Assembly (NCBI RefSeq): GCF_905171765.1
Contig: NC_053392.1
Span: forward strand, 104,396,220-104,460,219
Source: Bufo bufo
Taxonomy: Eukaryota > Chordata > Amphibia > Anura > Bufonidae
Reading direction: 5' to 3'
DNA: 64,000 nucleotides
This document shows positions 1 to 9,960 of the stretch, one piece after another; the stretch's first letter is position 1, and every line of letters begins with the position of its first letter. Below the pieces are notes generated by a model, which saw nothing but the letters and a program-made list of their open reading frames with translations, was not told where the DNA came from and did no database searches. The translations under genes were made by a program, and so were the position numbers.

Positions 1-30
1 AAGTTGAACTTCCATTAGCTTAATTTTAAG

Positions 31-330
31 GATGATATTGTTGAAGAACTGAGATTTTACTTTCTCGTTAATAGAGGCTCAACCAACAGACAAGTGGTAT
101 GGGATGCGGCGAAGGCATTTCTGAGAGGAATACTCTATAAGAAAGTAAGTAATTGGAAAAAAAATTAATAATAAGACTCGCAGAGCAGAAGTTGAAAGAA
201 GCAAAAGAAAGGTGTGAACAGGACCCTTCATTACAAAATCTAAGAAATTGGATCCGTTGTGCGTCTCATTTTTCCTTCCTTCTGACAGATCAGAAGAAGT
301 GTCAAATAAATGATGCTGTCAGCCAGGCGG
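31..330 (+). pseudogene. L1/Tx-like LINE ORF2 fragment
   Basis: A reading frame from base 31 (DDIVEELRFYFLVNRG...) passes into a second frame near the A-run at 158-168 and continues as KKLIIRLAEQKLKEAKERCEQD. The pattern VWDAAKAFLRG followed by a lysine/glutamate-rich helix resembles the linker between endonuclease and reverse transcriptase in L1-type ORF2 proteins. The frame is broken by one indel and runs out near 330, just before the minisatellite. It is a short dead fragment, and the family call rests on pattern only. Confidence 0.5.
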
Positions 331-371
331 AAAGCCAAAATAGTGGACCAGTCATGAAATGGGGAAGGGTG

Positions 372-1460
372 GGAACAGCATGAGAAGTACGCAGAGTCGA
401 CCTATGACATAGTGGTGAGGTGGAAGCAGCATGAGCAGGCCACAGAGTGGCACAATAACAGAGTCTGGTGGTGGCAGCATCATGAGTAGGCCACAGAGTG
501 GCACAATTACAGAGTCTGGATTTGGCAGAAGCATGACTTGGAGGCCACTGAGTGGCACAATGTTTGAGTCTGGAGGTGGCAGCAGCATGAGTAGGCCACA
601 GAGTGGCACAATAACAGAGTCTGGATTTGGCAGCAGCATGAGGTGGAGGCCACTGAGTGGCACAATAACAGAGTCTGGAGGTGGCAGCAGCATGAGTAGG
701 CCACAGAGTGGCACAATAACAGAGTCTGGAGGTGGCAGCAGCATGAGTAGGCCGCAGAGTGGCACAATGACAGAGTCTGGAGGTGGCAGCACCATGAATA
801 GGCGACAGAGTGGCACAATGACCAAGTCTGGAGGTGGCAGCAGCATGAGAAGGCCACAGAGTGGCACAATGACCAAGTCTGGAGGTGGTAGCAGCATGAG
901 TATGCTACAGAGTGGCACAAAGACAGAGTCTGGAGGTGGCAGCAGCAATATCAGGAGGAGACCATAGAGTGGCACAATAACAGAGTCTGGATTTGGCAGC
1001 AGCATGAGGTGGAGGCCACTGAGTGGCACAATAACAGAGTCTGGAGGTGGCAGCAGCATGAGTAGGCCACAGAGTGGCACAATAACAGAGTCTGGAGGTG
1101 GCAGCAGCATGAGTAGGCCGCAGAGTGGCACAATGACAGAGTCTGGAGGTGGCAGCACCATGAATAGGCGACAGAGTGGCACAATGACCAAGTCTGGAGG
1201 TGGCAGCAGCATGAGAAGGCCACAGAGTGGCACAATGACCAAGTCTGGAGGTGGTAGCAGCATGAGTATGCTACAGAGTGGCACAAAGACAGAGTCTGGA
1301 GGTGGCAGCAGCAATATCAGGAGGAGACCATAGAGTGGCACAATGACAGAGTCTGGAGGTGGCAGCAGAATCAGAAGGGCCACAGAGTGGCACAATGACA
1401 GTGTCTGGAGGTGGCAGCAGCATGAGGAAGCCACAGAATAGCACAATAACAGAGTATCGA
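372..1460. repeat. 51-bp minisatellite (17-codon unit)
   Basis: About 21 tandem copies of a 51-bp unit. Read on the plus strand each unit gives the 17-residue repeat MSRPQSGTITESGGGSS or a variant. The unit is a multiple of three, so long ORFs run on both strands, including a 451-codon minus-strand frame. There is no start context, flanking exon or conserved domain to support translation. A 366-bp block of about seven units is itself duplicated: 606-971 and 972-1337 are nearly identical. Confidence 0.9.
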
Positions 1461-1672
1461 TCGACCAAGATACTTCTGGGGGAACCTGCCTGGCATGAAC
1501 AGGCCTCTTGTATCTACTGACAATGACAAGACAAAGCGTCAAGATAGCTTTGAGCCTGGAAGAGTCGCGAAGTTCATCAAGATACGTCACTAAAGATTTT
1601 ACCGCATATAACCGCAGCGCTGACCGCAGAATACATTTTGTTTTTGGACCTTGTGGGCCAGTTGAATGGCCC

Positions 1673-1820
1673 CCGACGACCAATCTACTTTCCAGGAAAC
1701 TGTTCATCTAGGAATGCTCGGACCTGACACCCATAATGTGATGGTGCACCACCACATTATGGGTGTCAGGTCCGAGCATTCCTAGATGAACAGTTTCCTG
1801 GAAAGTGGATTGGTCGTCGT
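1673..1820. repeat. Inverted repeat, 68-bp arms, 12-bp loop
   Basis: Bases 1673-1740 are the reverse complement of about 1753-1820, with only one or two mismatches and a 12-base spacer (1741-1752). The right arm lies inside the mariner-like transposase remnant, so the left arm is an inverted copy of that coding sequence. The short direct motif GGGCCAGTTGAATGGCCCCC sits just outside both arms (1655-1674 and 1821-1840). Confidence 0.85.
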
Positions 1821-2063
1821 GGGCCAGTTGAATGGCCCCCAAGGTCTCCCGATCTGACCCCCTTAGACTTTTATCTTTGGGGTCATCTGAAGGCAATTGT
1901 CTATGCTGTGAAGATACGAGATGTGCAGCACCTGAAACTACGGATACTGGAAGCCTGTGCCAGCATTTCTCCTGCGGTGTTGCTATCAGTGTGTGAAGAG
2001 TGGGAGAAGAGGGTTGCATTGACAATCCAACACAATGGGCAGCACATTGAACACATTTTATAA
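1749..2063 (+). pseudogene. Mariner-like transposase, C-terminal remnant
   Basis: An open frame of about 104 codons ends with TAA at 2061-2063. It contains FLDEQFPGKWIGRRG, EWPPRSPDLTPLDFYLWG and a helical tail ending in HIEHIL. The SPDLTPLDF motif is the block around the third catalytic acidic residue of IS630/Tc1/mariner transposases. The acidic residue here appears to be Asp (PLD), as in the mariner type, where Tc1 has Glu. The N-terminal DNA-binding region and the first two catalytic aspartates are missing, having been replaced upstream by the inverted duplication and minisatellite. It cannot encode an active enzyme. Confidence 0.75.
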
Positions 2064-2355
2064 GTGGTCAGAAACTTGTAAACAACTCGTGAAAGAATAA
2101 AGTTACGTTAAAACCAAGCACACCATTGTTTTTCGTGTGAAATTCCCAATAAGTTTGATGTGTCACATGACCCTCTTCCTATTGAAAAAACAAAAGTTGG
2201 ATTCAAAATGTCTGACTTCAAAATGGCCGCCATGGTCACCACCCATCTTGAAGAGTTTCCCCCCTCACATATACTAATGTGCCACAAACAGGAAGTTAAT
2301 ATCACCAACCATTCCCATTTTATTAAGGTGTATCCATATAAATGGCCCACCCTGT
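1749..2355 (+). mobile_element. 3' part of a mariner-like transposon
   Basis: This covers the transposase remnant plus about 290 bp of 3' non-coding DNA. It ends at 2355 with ATAAATGGCCCACCCTGTA, which looks like a mariner-type terminal repeat (TACAGGGTGGGCCATTTAT in reverse). No matching left terminal repeat is visible between 1 and 1750, so the element is 5'-truncated or rearranged. Confidence 0.6.
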
Positions 2356-2895
2356 ACTCATCACCAGTAGATCAGGGGAGATATAAGAAGGCCCATATGG
2401 AAAATATTAATATATTTTTAGATAAAAGGAAAGTAAAGGGGACTAGTATTTCGAGAAGATATAAATAAGATTAAAGTTTAAACAAAGGAAGATTAAAATA
2501 ATAGCAAAAGAGAAATGGAGAAAATATATTGAGGGGTTATCGGATTAACAGTGGGAAGATGTATTGAGGAATAGACCCTTGATCTCAATGAGGGTTTCAC
2601 ATGGGGTTTCACTTTTTTTTTTTATCCACTGGTTATATTGTTCACCAGTAATATTTAATTATTTTTGTCAGGTTTGGAGCCGATGGCTTGACAGTGGTAA
2701 GGTAAAATAGTAATGGGGTGTTTTTTTCTCTCTTCCTCTCTCTTGGGGGGGACATGGGTGGGGGATGGTTGGGGTATTGGGGTAATGGGGGGTTAATTCT
2801 AAGGGCTTTGCTTACGGTTTGTGTTTTGTTTTTGTTTTTTTGTAAGGATGTTACCTTTTTTTAAATTGAATAAATAAATATATATAAAAAAAAAA
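2356..2895 (+). other. Probable LINE 3' tail ending in A-rich run
   Basis: This is non-coding, T/G-rich sequence that ends in TTGAATAAATAAATATATATAA-type DNA followed by a run of A at about 2885-2896. A polyadenylation-like AATAAA and an oligo-A end are what a retroposed LINE 3' UTR shows. It may belong with the L1-like fragment at 31-330, split by later insertions, but that link is inference. Confidence 0.35.
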
Positions 2896-4232
2896 AGAGT
2901 CAAACCTAGGAGAGTCAGTGGAAGCCCTATCAGTAGAAAGGGGGTAATCTAGAGACAAGCTAGAGTCCGTTCACCAGGAGGGTCAATTGAAGCCAAATCA
3001 GTAGACCAGGGATTATTTCAGATACAAGCCAAATTCAGTTCACTAAGTTCCCAAAGTTCACAAAGTAACAGGAGTCAGGACACATACAAACCACAGCCAC
3101 TAACAAGCAGCAAATGCTGAATTTAAATCCTCTGCCTAGCTCTGGGAATGGATGCCAAGCCAGGAACCTGATTGGCTTAGCATCCAGGCTCACTGATACG
3201 TCGAGCAGCTGGAGTTTGGCCGGTTAGCATGGCAACTCTCCTAGAACAGATGTGCACTGGATCATTGCTGGGTAAAATCCTGACACTGAAACCAAAGCAG
3301 CCTTTGCTTGTTAAGGTGGCAGTTTGGCTAACAGTGACATTAAGAATTACCGTAAATGAGTTGTCAAAGTTTGATGGAAAGGGCTAAAAGTGGGATAGAA
3401 AAAATAAAAGAAGGAATACTCACCCAATTCCCATCACTCCCATAATGCTTAGTGAGTTCCCACTGGTCTCTGCTTCCTAGTCCAGTCATTGATCTACCAA
3501 TTACTGACTTGGCAGGCATCTCCTGGCGTTTCTGGTATGTCAGGACCAGAACAGGAAGCAGAGATTAGAGGGACCTGGCAAGTGGCATAACGGGAGCAAT
3601 ATATCAGTGTGAGTAAATTTTCCTTCCTTCTTTAAATTTTTTAGCCCACTGTGAGCTATTTCTCAAGAATTTCTGACCCCTACTTTTGGAAGACCCTGTA
3701 CATGCAGACATATATGTACAGTCTGTTCCACTGCATATAGTCTGTTCCAATGCATGTGACTCTATATGCCCAATACATGGATTTTGACAAACTGACATGT
3801 AATTTAGTTAGTCAAAGGACTGATAACTGTGAAGTCAGAGTATAGTCTGAGAATAGGCTTGCTAAGTACGGCTCCGCTTTTTACAATGCTTTGAATTATT
3901 TGTTTACAAGAACATTAGTCTTCTAATGCGGCATCATTAAAAATGACTGCTCTTTATGCAGTTGTACCGCGTTCTTCCCCATGTATCTTCATTACGTGTC
4001 TCTCAGGCAATGAGATGTCTGTTTATAATAGATGTGGCTGAAATATTTTCCTAAACTCATCCATGTGAACGAAATATAACTGGAAAATGCCACAGTGCTT
4101 CAAACCCGAAAAACTTGTTGGGAGTACGTAATGTAAATCCTAATTTCTATGAGAATTTTTGCTACTCATCAGGCACATGACGGAGTGTGTCTATTAGGCC
4201 TGTATGGCGACACATAGAATTCATACAGTTTT
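2896..4232. other. No gene seen; weak MITE-like palindrome
   Basis: I see no exon here. Around 3415-3615 there is a loose palindromic pattern (TACTCACCCAATTCCC... facing ...TCAGTGTGAGTAA) that may be an old MITE. The rest is unassigned single-copy or decayed repeat DNA. Confidence 0.4.
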
Positions 4233-4240
4233 GTGCTATG

Positions 4241-4599
4241 TAGGGATGAGCAAATCAATTCTAATGAATAATGTTATTAGCTATAGTTCTTCACCTATGA
4301 AGGGCTGTCTCCACAGGTGAAAAATCACCCACCTGCCTGTTGATTGACATGGCTGGACATCTAGAAATCTGGTGCCTGTGCCACAAGCACAAAAGTCCTG
4401 CATCCGCTTCAGGGGCAGCAACTGTTTATGCGCCGCTACCCGGAAATATAGCAATGCATGTACAGTGTCTGCTCCAGTAACATAGACAGAGCCTCTGTGC
4501 CTGTGCCACTACTCAGAAGAGCGGCACAGGCCCCTCATAGGTGAAGAACTCTTGGTAATGAAATTAATCAATTCATTAGAATCCATCAACTCACCCCTA
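4241..4599. mobile_element. hAT-type MITE with exact 8-bp TSD
   Basis: The element starts TAGGGATGAGCAAATCAATT and ends with the inverted form ...ATTAGAATCCATCAACTCACCCCTA. The flanks are GTGCTATG (4233-4240) and GTGCTATG (4600-4607), an exact 8-bp target-site duplication as made by hAT transposases. The interior is partly palindromic (TTCTTCACCTATGA... and ...TCATAGGTGAAGAA). It has no coding capacity. The same terminal motif occurs on elements at 14711, 48745 and 55021. Confidence 0.85.
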
Positions 4600-5018
4600 G
4601 TGCTATGGTATTTTAGGTACCATAGTACTGACGTGTTCTCGCCTTGAAGTAATGAGTAGAGTACCTCCATAATATATTGTATATTAAGCCATTGAAATCA
4701 TGTGGAAGTGCAATATGGGCCCATCGACTTCAATGTAGTCAGAATACAGTGATATGCATGATTACTTAGTGTTGCTACAGCTCTATTCTCATTGCGATTA
4801 GGCCTGTATATGTCTGAAAATCCTCCTGACATTACTCTAAATTAAGTAACTGTATGCCATACATTGACATACTTAATAAGGTCCTTGGTCTTTGCTTGAG
4901 AAAGACTCTATTGCTGAGCTGAAACATTGCTGTACCACATTGGTGAATAAAAGGTTTTTTGTATTTTCTTACTATGAAGTGCTGCCCTTTTTTGTATTTT
5001 ATATATATAGTGTATATA

Positions 5019-6538
5019 CACTGCTCAAAAAAATAAAGGGAACACAAAAATAACACATCCTAGATCTGAATTAATTAAATATTCTTCTGAAATACTTTGT
5101 TCTTTACATAGTTGAATGTGCTGACAACAAAATCACACAAAAATTAAAAAATGGAAATCAAATTTTTTAACCCATGGAGGTCTGGATTTGGAGTCACACT
5201 CAAAATTAAAGTGGAAAAACACACTACAGGCTGATCCAACTTTGATGTAATGTCCTTAAAACAAGTCAAAATGAGGCTCAGTAGTGTGTGTGGCCTCCAC
5301 GTGCCTGTATGACCTCCCTACAACGCCTGTGCATGCTCCTGATGAGGTGGCGGACGGTCTCCTGAGGGATCTCCTCCCAGACCTGGACTAAAGCATCTGC
5401 CAACTCCTGGACAGTCTGTGGTGCAACGTGACGTTGGTGGATAGAGCGAGACATGATGTTCCAGATGTGCTCAATTGGATTCAGGTCTGGGGAACGGGTG
5501 GGCCAGTCCATAGCATCAATGCCTTCGTCTTGCAGGAACTGCTGACACACTCCAGCCACATGAGGTCTAGCATTGTCTTGCATTAGGAGGAACCCAGGGC
5601 CAACCGCACCAGCATATGGTCTCACAAGGGGTCTGAGGATCTCATCTCGGTACCTAATGGCAGTCAGGCTACCTCTGGCGAGCACATGGAGGGCTGTGCG
5701 GCCCTCCAAAGAAATGCCACCCCACACTATTACTGACCCAATGCCAAACCGGTCATGCTGGAGGATGTTGCAGGCAGCAGAACGTTCTCCACGGCGTCTC
5801 AAGACTCTGTCATGTCTGTCACATGTGCTCAGTGTGAACCTGCTTTCATCTGTGAAGATCACAGGGCGCCAGTGGCGAATTTGCCAATCTTGGTGTTCTC
5901 TGGCAAATGACAAACGTCCTGCACGGTGTTGGGCTGCAAGCACAACCCCCACCTGTGGATGTCGGGCCCTCATATCACCCTCATGGAGTCTGTTTCTGAC
6001 CGTTTGAGCAGACACATGCACATTTGTGGCCTGCTGGAGGTCATTTTGCAGGGCTCTGGCAGTGCTCCTCCTGTTCCTCCTTGCACAAAGGCGGAGGTAG
6101 CGGTCCTGCTGCTGGGTTGTTGCCCTCCAACGGCCTCCTCCACGTCTCCTGATGTACTGGCCTTGGTGCAGCTCGCATTGATGTGCCATCCTGGATAAGC
6201 TGCACTACCTGAGCCACATGTGTGGGTTGTAGACTCCGTCTCATGCTACCACTAGAGTGAAAGCACCGCCAGCATTCAAAAGTGACCAAAACATTAGCCA
6301 GGAAGCATAGGAACTGAGAAGTGGTCTGTGATCACCACCTGCAGAACCACTCCTTTATTGGGGGTGTCTTGCTAATTGCCTATAATTTCCACCTGTTGTC
6401 TATCCCATTTGCACAACAGCATGTGAAATTGATTGTCACTCAGTGTTGCTTCCTAAGTGGACAGTTTGATTTCACAGAAGTGTGATTGACTTGGAGTTAC
6501 ATTGTGTTGTTTAAGTGTTCCCTTTATTTTTTTGAGCA

Positions 6539-6541
<3 letters not shown>
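5019..6541 (-). mobile_element. Tc1-like DNA transposon, nearly full length
   Basis: A 1523-bp element with terminal inverted repeats CACTGCTCAAAAAAATAAAG... at both ends. It is flanked by TA dinucleotides (5017-5018 and 6542-6543) inside a TA-rich microsatellite, as expected for Tc1/mariner insertion. The transposase lies on the minus strand. Tc1-like elements with these ends are, as I recall, spread through fish, frogs and lampreys and have been linked to horizontal transfer. Confidence 0.95.
5278..6244 (-). pseudogene. Tc1-like transposase, N-terminal deletion
   Basis: A 303-codon open frame (ATG at 6187-6189, stop at 5278-5280) covers most of a Tc1 transposase. The catalytic residues are all present: D114 in FTDESRF, D205 in [10 protein letters not shown] and E240 in [10 protein letters not shown], with 34 residues between D205 and E240 (DD34E). 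The family's usual start is visible upstream at 6244 ([16 protein letters not shown]...) but in another frame. The frame changes right after GTSMRA, where coding sequence for the helix-turn-helix region appears to be missing before [12 protein letters not shown]. The product is therefore about 40 residues shorter than the usual 340 or so and lacks part of the DNA-binding domain. A stable protein with an intact catalytic core is possible, but normal end recognition is unlikely. Confidence 0.9.
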
Positions 6542-6572
<31 letters not shown>

Positions 6573-6679
6573 ATTGGCATTACAGTGGGAGCCTTGTATA
6601 TACTGGCACTACGGGAGAAGCATTATATACTGGCACTACAGGGGGATTATTATAAATATACTGACATGTATATACTAGC

Positions 6680-6880
6680 AGTGATGAGTGGCAGGACAAT
6701 ATTCGAATTCGCGATATTTCACGAATATTTGGGCGAATATTCGTCATATTTTCGCGAATTCGAGAATTCGTGTTCTCCAAAAAAATCTAGAATACTCACG
6801 ATTAGGAAGAAATAGCACTATATTCTAGATATTCGTGAATTCTCGAAGTGCCAATATTTGCTATAAAAATTGGCAAACAA
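6680..6880. mobile_element. hAT-like MITE fragment, AATATTCGCG family
   Basis: It starts AGTGATGAGTGGCAGGACAA then AATATTCGAATTCGCG, and it is rich in short palindromes of TTCGCGAA and AATATTCG. The start matches, in reverse, the right end of the complete element at 48745-49502. The right terminus is not recognisable, so it is a fragment. From 6542 to 7150 the flanks also carry a decayed array of GGCACTA-type short repeats. Confidence 0.6.
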
Positions 6881-8420
6881 CACTATATACTAGCAATATG
6901 GGGGGGGAAAGAAACAGGGGGAAAAAGGAAAGGAGAGGAGCATTATATATTGGCAATACATGGGGCATTATAATACAGGGGGCACTGCAGGGGAGTTGTA
7001 CCTGCAGATGGGCATTAGAACTACAGGTGTGACTGCAGGAGGGGCTTTATAAATACTGGAGGCACTATGGTTATATTATTACTACTTGGGGTACTGTAGG
7101 GGTATTATTATTGGGCACATTATGGATGGCATTGCTTTTAATGGAGGCAATCTTGGGGAGTATTTTCACTATTAGGGCCACTATTACTATTGAGAGCAGT
7201 CTAGAAGCACCATTACTATGGGGGATTATCTGTATGCACTGTTATTTCTAACAGTATAGTGTATTTGGGAATGGGGGAGTACAGTTGGCATAGTATTGGA
7301 AGTAGCAGCAGGATGACTGTGGCCTGTATAAATTGGGGGCTGATCTGGGATCTGTATAAATTTGGGGTCTGAGTTGCAAGATCTGTAACAGTGCCCCATG
7401 TTCCAAGTGCCACATAGTAATACTGATGTCTTCTTCTGGTGGAGATGGGGCTGCACACCCTTGACCAACGATGTTTGCCCATAATGGTCTGGATCAAAAC
7501 AAGAAGAAAAGTGAACAACGGAAATCCGTGGATGACTGAGAGGATCTATATACATTATGTAATTGATTGTAAATTACCATTACCATTATTACACAGCATT
7601 TTGAGCTTTACGGACGCTTGTCTCTTTCATCTGTCCTGACTAGAGGAAGAAAATAAAGAATGTATTGCGAATTAGAAACTTAACTTTTAAAGTGGATTTC
7701 TGAGATTATTATACTGTTGACCTGTGCCATGGATAGGATAGGTCATCAGTATCTGATTGGTGGGGGTCCAACACCTGGGACTCCCGCCGATCAGCTGTTT
7801 GAGAAGGCAGCGGCGCTCCTTCTCTCTACTTTTCCTAGGCGAGTGACAACAGGTTCATGTGTCACATGGCCTGGGAGCAGCTGAGCCCTAGGAACGCTTC
7901 CTTCCCGACAATCGCCTGCTACATCTGCAGATGTAATAGGACCTTAACATTGGGGATCTGATCTGAGGACTTTTGAAAAATATATTTTTCTTATTTTCCT
8001 CCTCTAAAACCTAAGTGCATCTTATGGGCAGGAGCATCCTATGGTGAAAAATACGGTAATTTAAAATGCAATGATTAAATGTGTGATAGTTATCCCTTAC
8101 AAATATCCTGCTGTGACCATGACTGAGAAGTGCAGAAAATGACACGGTCACTGAATCGAGCTTACATTTACAACTCGTCCATGTCTAATGCTAAAATGAG
8201 GTTAATCTAGGACAAGAAGCTGTAAATAACACATGATCGCTGGTCATATAGCAGGAATGTAATATGTAAGAGCGGGGAGTGATTCCTCCGAAGGTGTTGA
8301 TGCCATCAAATGTTAACATGCATAGTATGCTGTTCTACGTGTGTATTATAATGATATGGCTGCATATGACAACTACCTGGTTGTTAATGCATTAAGGCAC
8401 TTTCTAATGTATTGTGATTG
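6881..8420. other. No gene; decayed repeats
   Basis: GGCACTATAATACAGG-type decayed tandem repeats fill the first part. At about 7690-7830 lies half of the common TTAA-target MITE (GGATAGGTCATCAGTATC...GATCAGCTGTTTGAGAAGG), also seen near 10150-10240, 33721-33818, 36316-36543, 58006-58286 and 59035-59290. No exon is supported. Confidence 0.5.
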
Positions 8421-8629
8421 TTCCATCACATTATACACTGTTCGTTTTCCGGTGTTGCGACCACCTTGCAATCCAGCAGCAGTGGCCGTGCCGGCCTATG
8501 TGCTCTCCTCCCAGTCTCGGCCACCAAAGAAGTTTGCACTTTTTCCTATAGTGTGCAATCACGGCCATGGCTCCTGAATTTTAGGGTGGTCGTAACCCCT
8601 AGGAACAAGCAGTGTAAAATGTGATGGAA
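8421..8629. mobile_element. MITE with 20-bp terminal inverted repeats
   Basis: TTCCATCACATTATACACTG at the left faces CAGTGTAAAATGTGATGGAA at the right. The interior is non-coding. The target duplication is not clear, so the superfamily is not assigned. Confidence 0.75.
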
Positions 8630-8731
8630 AAATGAATCATGCCAGCAAAGGCAATACGTTGTATACTTGTGCCTTGTATTAACTGTGTCTACATGACAAA
8701 TGCCCTTTGCTGAAGTAAGACAACCCCTTTA

Positions 8732-8984
8732 AGGGCTCGGCTACATGGTGATCTTGGTCATGCAAAAACTGACGCGACCAAGGGTCACAGTGGGATCACA
8801 GTGTAACGGCTTCAGACCCCAGGATCACAAAAAATCCAGCAGTGTTGGATTTTTGCGATTCAGGGGTCGCAGTCTTGGCACACATGTGACTCGTGCTGCG
8901 ACCCCATTTATTTCTATGGCATCACCACTACACTGCAATTCCACTGTGACCCTGGCCGCGGCACCAGTGTGTAGCCGTACCCTT
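8732..8984. mobile_element. MITE, GGGCTCGGCTACA termini
   Basis: AGGGCTCGGCTACA at the left faces TGTAGCCGTACCCT at the right. The interior is palindrome-rich with repeated GGGTCACAG/CTGCGACCCC blocks. The left end abuts a CCCCTTTAA motif that is the end of another MITE type. No coding sequence. Confidence 0.75.
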
Positions 8985-9642
8985 AGACTGACTTTGTGGA
9001 TAAGCCGGTAGTCCACTATAGATGCAAAAGCATTATGAGTCGGTAAATGAACCTCCAGGTTCCAGGCTTCAAACTAAATTCAACCAGCACATGTGGGTAA
9101 AAGACATTTATGGTTCTATCATGTCTCCTCCATTCGTTTAGCTCCTGCCTCTTTGAGTTGGAATTTTGTTTTTCCATTAACATTGAATGTGAGATCCCTT
9201 TCATCTTCCGAGTCTCATTAGTACTGAGAAAAAAAGATTTATCTAAAGAAGAATTTGTAGGTCCCTAAATGCCACCAAGAACAATGGCTGATTATGAATA
9301 GAGTATTGTACTAGAGCCGCCTCTTGTGTAATCTACAAAAGCATGGCTCACTGCAACACCAATGCCTATTCTACATTATGATAATTCACATCAATAGACA
9401 TTTTCTGTTGCCATGTCTGTGAATAATACTTGTGAAAACATTGCATTATAAAAAATCAGTGGCGATACATGGACGCTGATGATTTGCTTTTACAGAAAAT
9501 TCCTTCTCCTGTGTCCACCCCTCACTTGCTTTAAGAATTTCTTCAGTAACTGCAGTGAATTGTAAAGGTCTTTTTTCAGAGGAATATTGAAAAAGAAGCA
9601 TTGTCATAATGGGTTGAAAATAAAGAATAATCAATACGCACC

Positions 9643-9960
9643 CTCACCAATCCCCCATCACTGCCGATACCATGCTGCACTGGTTCTCGCTGCTCTTCAC
9701 TTAGGTCCCTTAGGCCTAATCTACTTGAATAAACTACTGAAGCCCCCTTTTCGTCGTTTCAGATCTGGCAGAATGAATAAACTATCCCAGCCCCGGATCT
9801 GGCAGAAATTATTTAGAGTCAGAGCCTTCAGTCATACGGCCCCCACTCTCTGGAAATCATTACCACTACCTGGCCACATTTTCAGTCTGGGAGGTCCTAA
9901 GTGCGGAGCAGCAGGAACCAGCACTGCATCGTATCGGCAGTGACAGGGATTGGTGAGGCT
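9643..9960. mobile_element. Palindromic MITE split by a LINE fragment
   Basis: About 70 bp at 9643-9712 (CTCACCAATCCCCCATCACT...) is the imperfect reverse complement of 9890-9960. Between the arms, about 9755-9880 on the plus strand encodes VRAFSHTAPTLWKSLPLPG. This resembles the C-terminal block (SFS..AP.LWNSLP) of LINE-type reverse transcriptase proteins. A LINE piece therefore seems to have been inserted in, or carried by, the MITE. Confidence 0.55.

Noticed and set aside
431..967. A 178-codon plus-strand ORF of 17-residue repeats
   Set aside because: It is the same minisatellite artefact, with no promoter, splice or domain support.
352..1707. A 451-codon minus-strand ORF
   Set aside because: It is produced by a 51-bp repeat whose length is a multiple of three. 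The opposite strand is also open and no domain is present.
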